A DNA stretch of 5,082 bases from Spirochaetales bacterium. GTDB lineage: Bacteria > Spirochaetota > Spirochaetia > SPDA01. Each line of letters opens with the position of its first letter. Within the stretch, counting starts at the first letter, position 1. Below, piece by piece: positions 4,680-5,082 of this stretch. The stretch is taken from positions 1-5,082 of the forward strand of contig SPDA01000210.1 of the NCBI GenBank assembly GCA_004525155.1, in the 5' to 3' direction. The notes under the pieces are model-generated. The model was not told the origin of the DNA, did not search any database, and saw nothing but the letters and a program-made list of their open reading frames with translations. Both the position numbers and the translations under genes were made by a program.

Positions 4680-5082
4680 ATGAAAAAGATCAGGGTTTCC
4701 ACCGGCATATACTGGGTAGAGATACCGGAGGCGGAGCTTTTCATTCTCTGCGGGTGCCCCGCGGACAGCGTCAAACATCTCATGAAATCCGGGCTTATAA
4801 CAAGCCGCGAAAAGGACGGCAAAACCTTCGAAAGCGGTCCCAATGCCGTGCTGCTCTCGGACCTGGCCCTGCAGAACCAGCGCTTCTCCAACCTTGCCGA
4901 GTTTCCTGTTCTGCAGATGCTCTACCGGCAGGGAATGGCCATCCCGGGTCACCCGAACAACACCGGTGTGAAGCCCATGATAATCGGCCTCGAGGAGCAG
5001 GTAAAGTCCCAGGCCGAGTATATCTACCTCGGGAATTACGGTCTCGCAAGTCTGGAAGAAATCATGGCTGCGGGAATCCCCG
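4680..5082 (+). CDS. Conserved-looking protein of unknown function, 3' end beyond the window
   Basis: The reading frame is open from ATG 4680 to the right edge, giving 134 codons. GAGGTG (4668-4673), 6 nt before the ATG, is a strong Shine-Dalgarno sequence, and a promoter lies at 4609-4637. The product begins MKKIRVSTGIYWVEIPEAEL. It has a FILCGCP segment (Cys24 and Cys26), then VKHLMKSGLI, ESGPNAVLLSD (51-61), NLAEFPVLQMLYRQG (71-85) and GHPNNTGVKP (90-99). No signal peptide or membrane helix is visible, so it is probably cytoplasmic. I cannot assign a family. The CGCP...VKHLMKSGLI part could be a small ligand- or DNA-binding module at the N-terminus of a larger enzyme, but that is speculation. 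Clean codon use and good expression signals argue that it is a real gene. Confidence 0.8.
   Translation, partial: MKKIRVSTGIYWVEIPEAELFILCGCPADSVKHLMKSGLITSREKDGKTFESGPNAVLLSDLALQNQRFSNLAEFPVLQMLYRQGMAIPGHPNNTGVKPMIIGLEEQVKSQAEYIYLGNYGLASLEEIMAAGIP

Noticed and set aside
4650..5049. Minus-strand frames opposite the rightmost gene
   Set aside because: The + strand frame has a promoter, a Shine-Dalgarno sequence and conserved-looking blocks. The minus frames have none of these.
1..5082. CRISPR array, insertion sequence ends, toxin-antitoxin pair, tRNA or rRNA
   Set aside because: No regularly spaced repeats, transposase motifs, flanking terminal repeats, or tRNA/rRNA signatures were seen on either strand.

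Overview
The window looks like chromosomal DNA from a Gram-negative-type (diderm) bacterium. A spirochaete of the Treponema group is my best guess, from the lipoprotein with a relaxed lipobox, the stand-alone FecR-domain protein and the overall gene style. No diagnostic marker is present, so this placement is an inference. Base composition is uneven: the two lipoprotein genes at the left are visibly AT-richer than the rest.

Layout, left to right. (1) 1-393 is the 3' part of a gene whose product is about half identical to that of the next gene. It ends at a strong intrinsic terminator (about 414-446). (2) 520-999 is the intact tandem paralogue, a predicted lipoprotein. (3) 996-1868, minus strand, is a secreted FecR-domain protein. 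Its stop codon overlaps the lipoprotein stop, and the lipoprotein's terminator lies inside the FecR 3' coding end. (4) An 88-bp divergent spacer carries a good sigma70-type promoter for the FecR gene and overlapping inverted repeats. (5) 1957-3471 encodes a compact RecQ-family helicase. (6) 3562-4323 encodes a PhnP-like metallo-beta-lactamase-fold phosphodiesterase. (7) 4349-4540, minus strand, is rpmB (ribosomal protein bL28, four-cysteine form), convergent with the PhnP-like gene. (8) 4680 to the right edge is the N-terminal 134 codons of a protein I do not recognise, divergent from rpmB, with promoters back to back.

The genes do not form one pathway. RecQ serves DNA repair, L28 translation, the PhnP-like enzyme probably phosphoester metabolism or clean-up, and the left half is cell-envelope biology. 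No mobile element, CRISPR array, tRNA or rRNA was seen.

The most interesting signals are in gene expression. Two genes (FecR and PhnP-like) have no Shine-Dalgarno sequence and a predicted -10 box ending exactly 6 nt before the ATG, which suggests leaderless mRNAs. One convergent gene pair is packed so tightly that the loop of one gene's terminator holds both stop codons. I found no convincing new multi-gene system.
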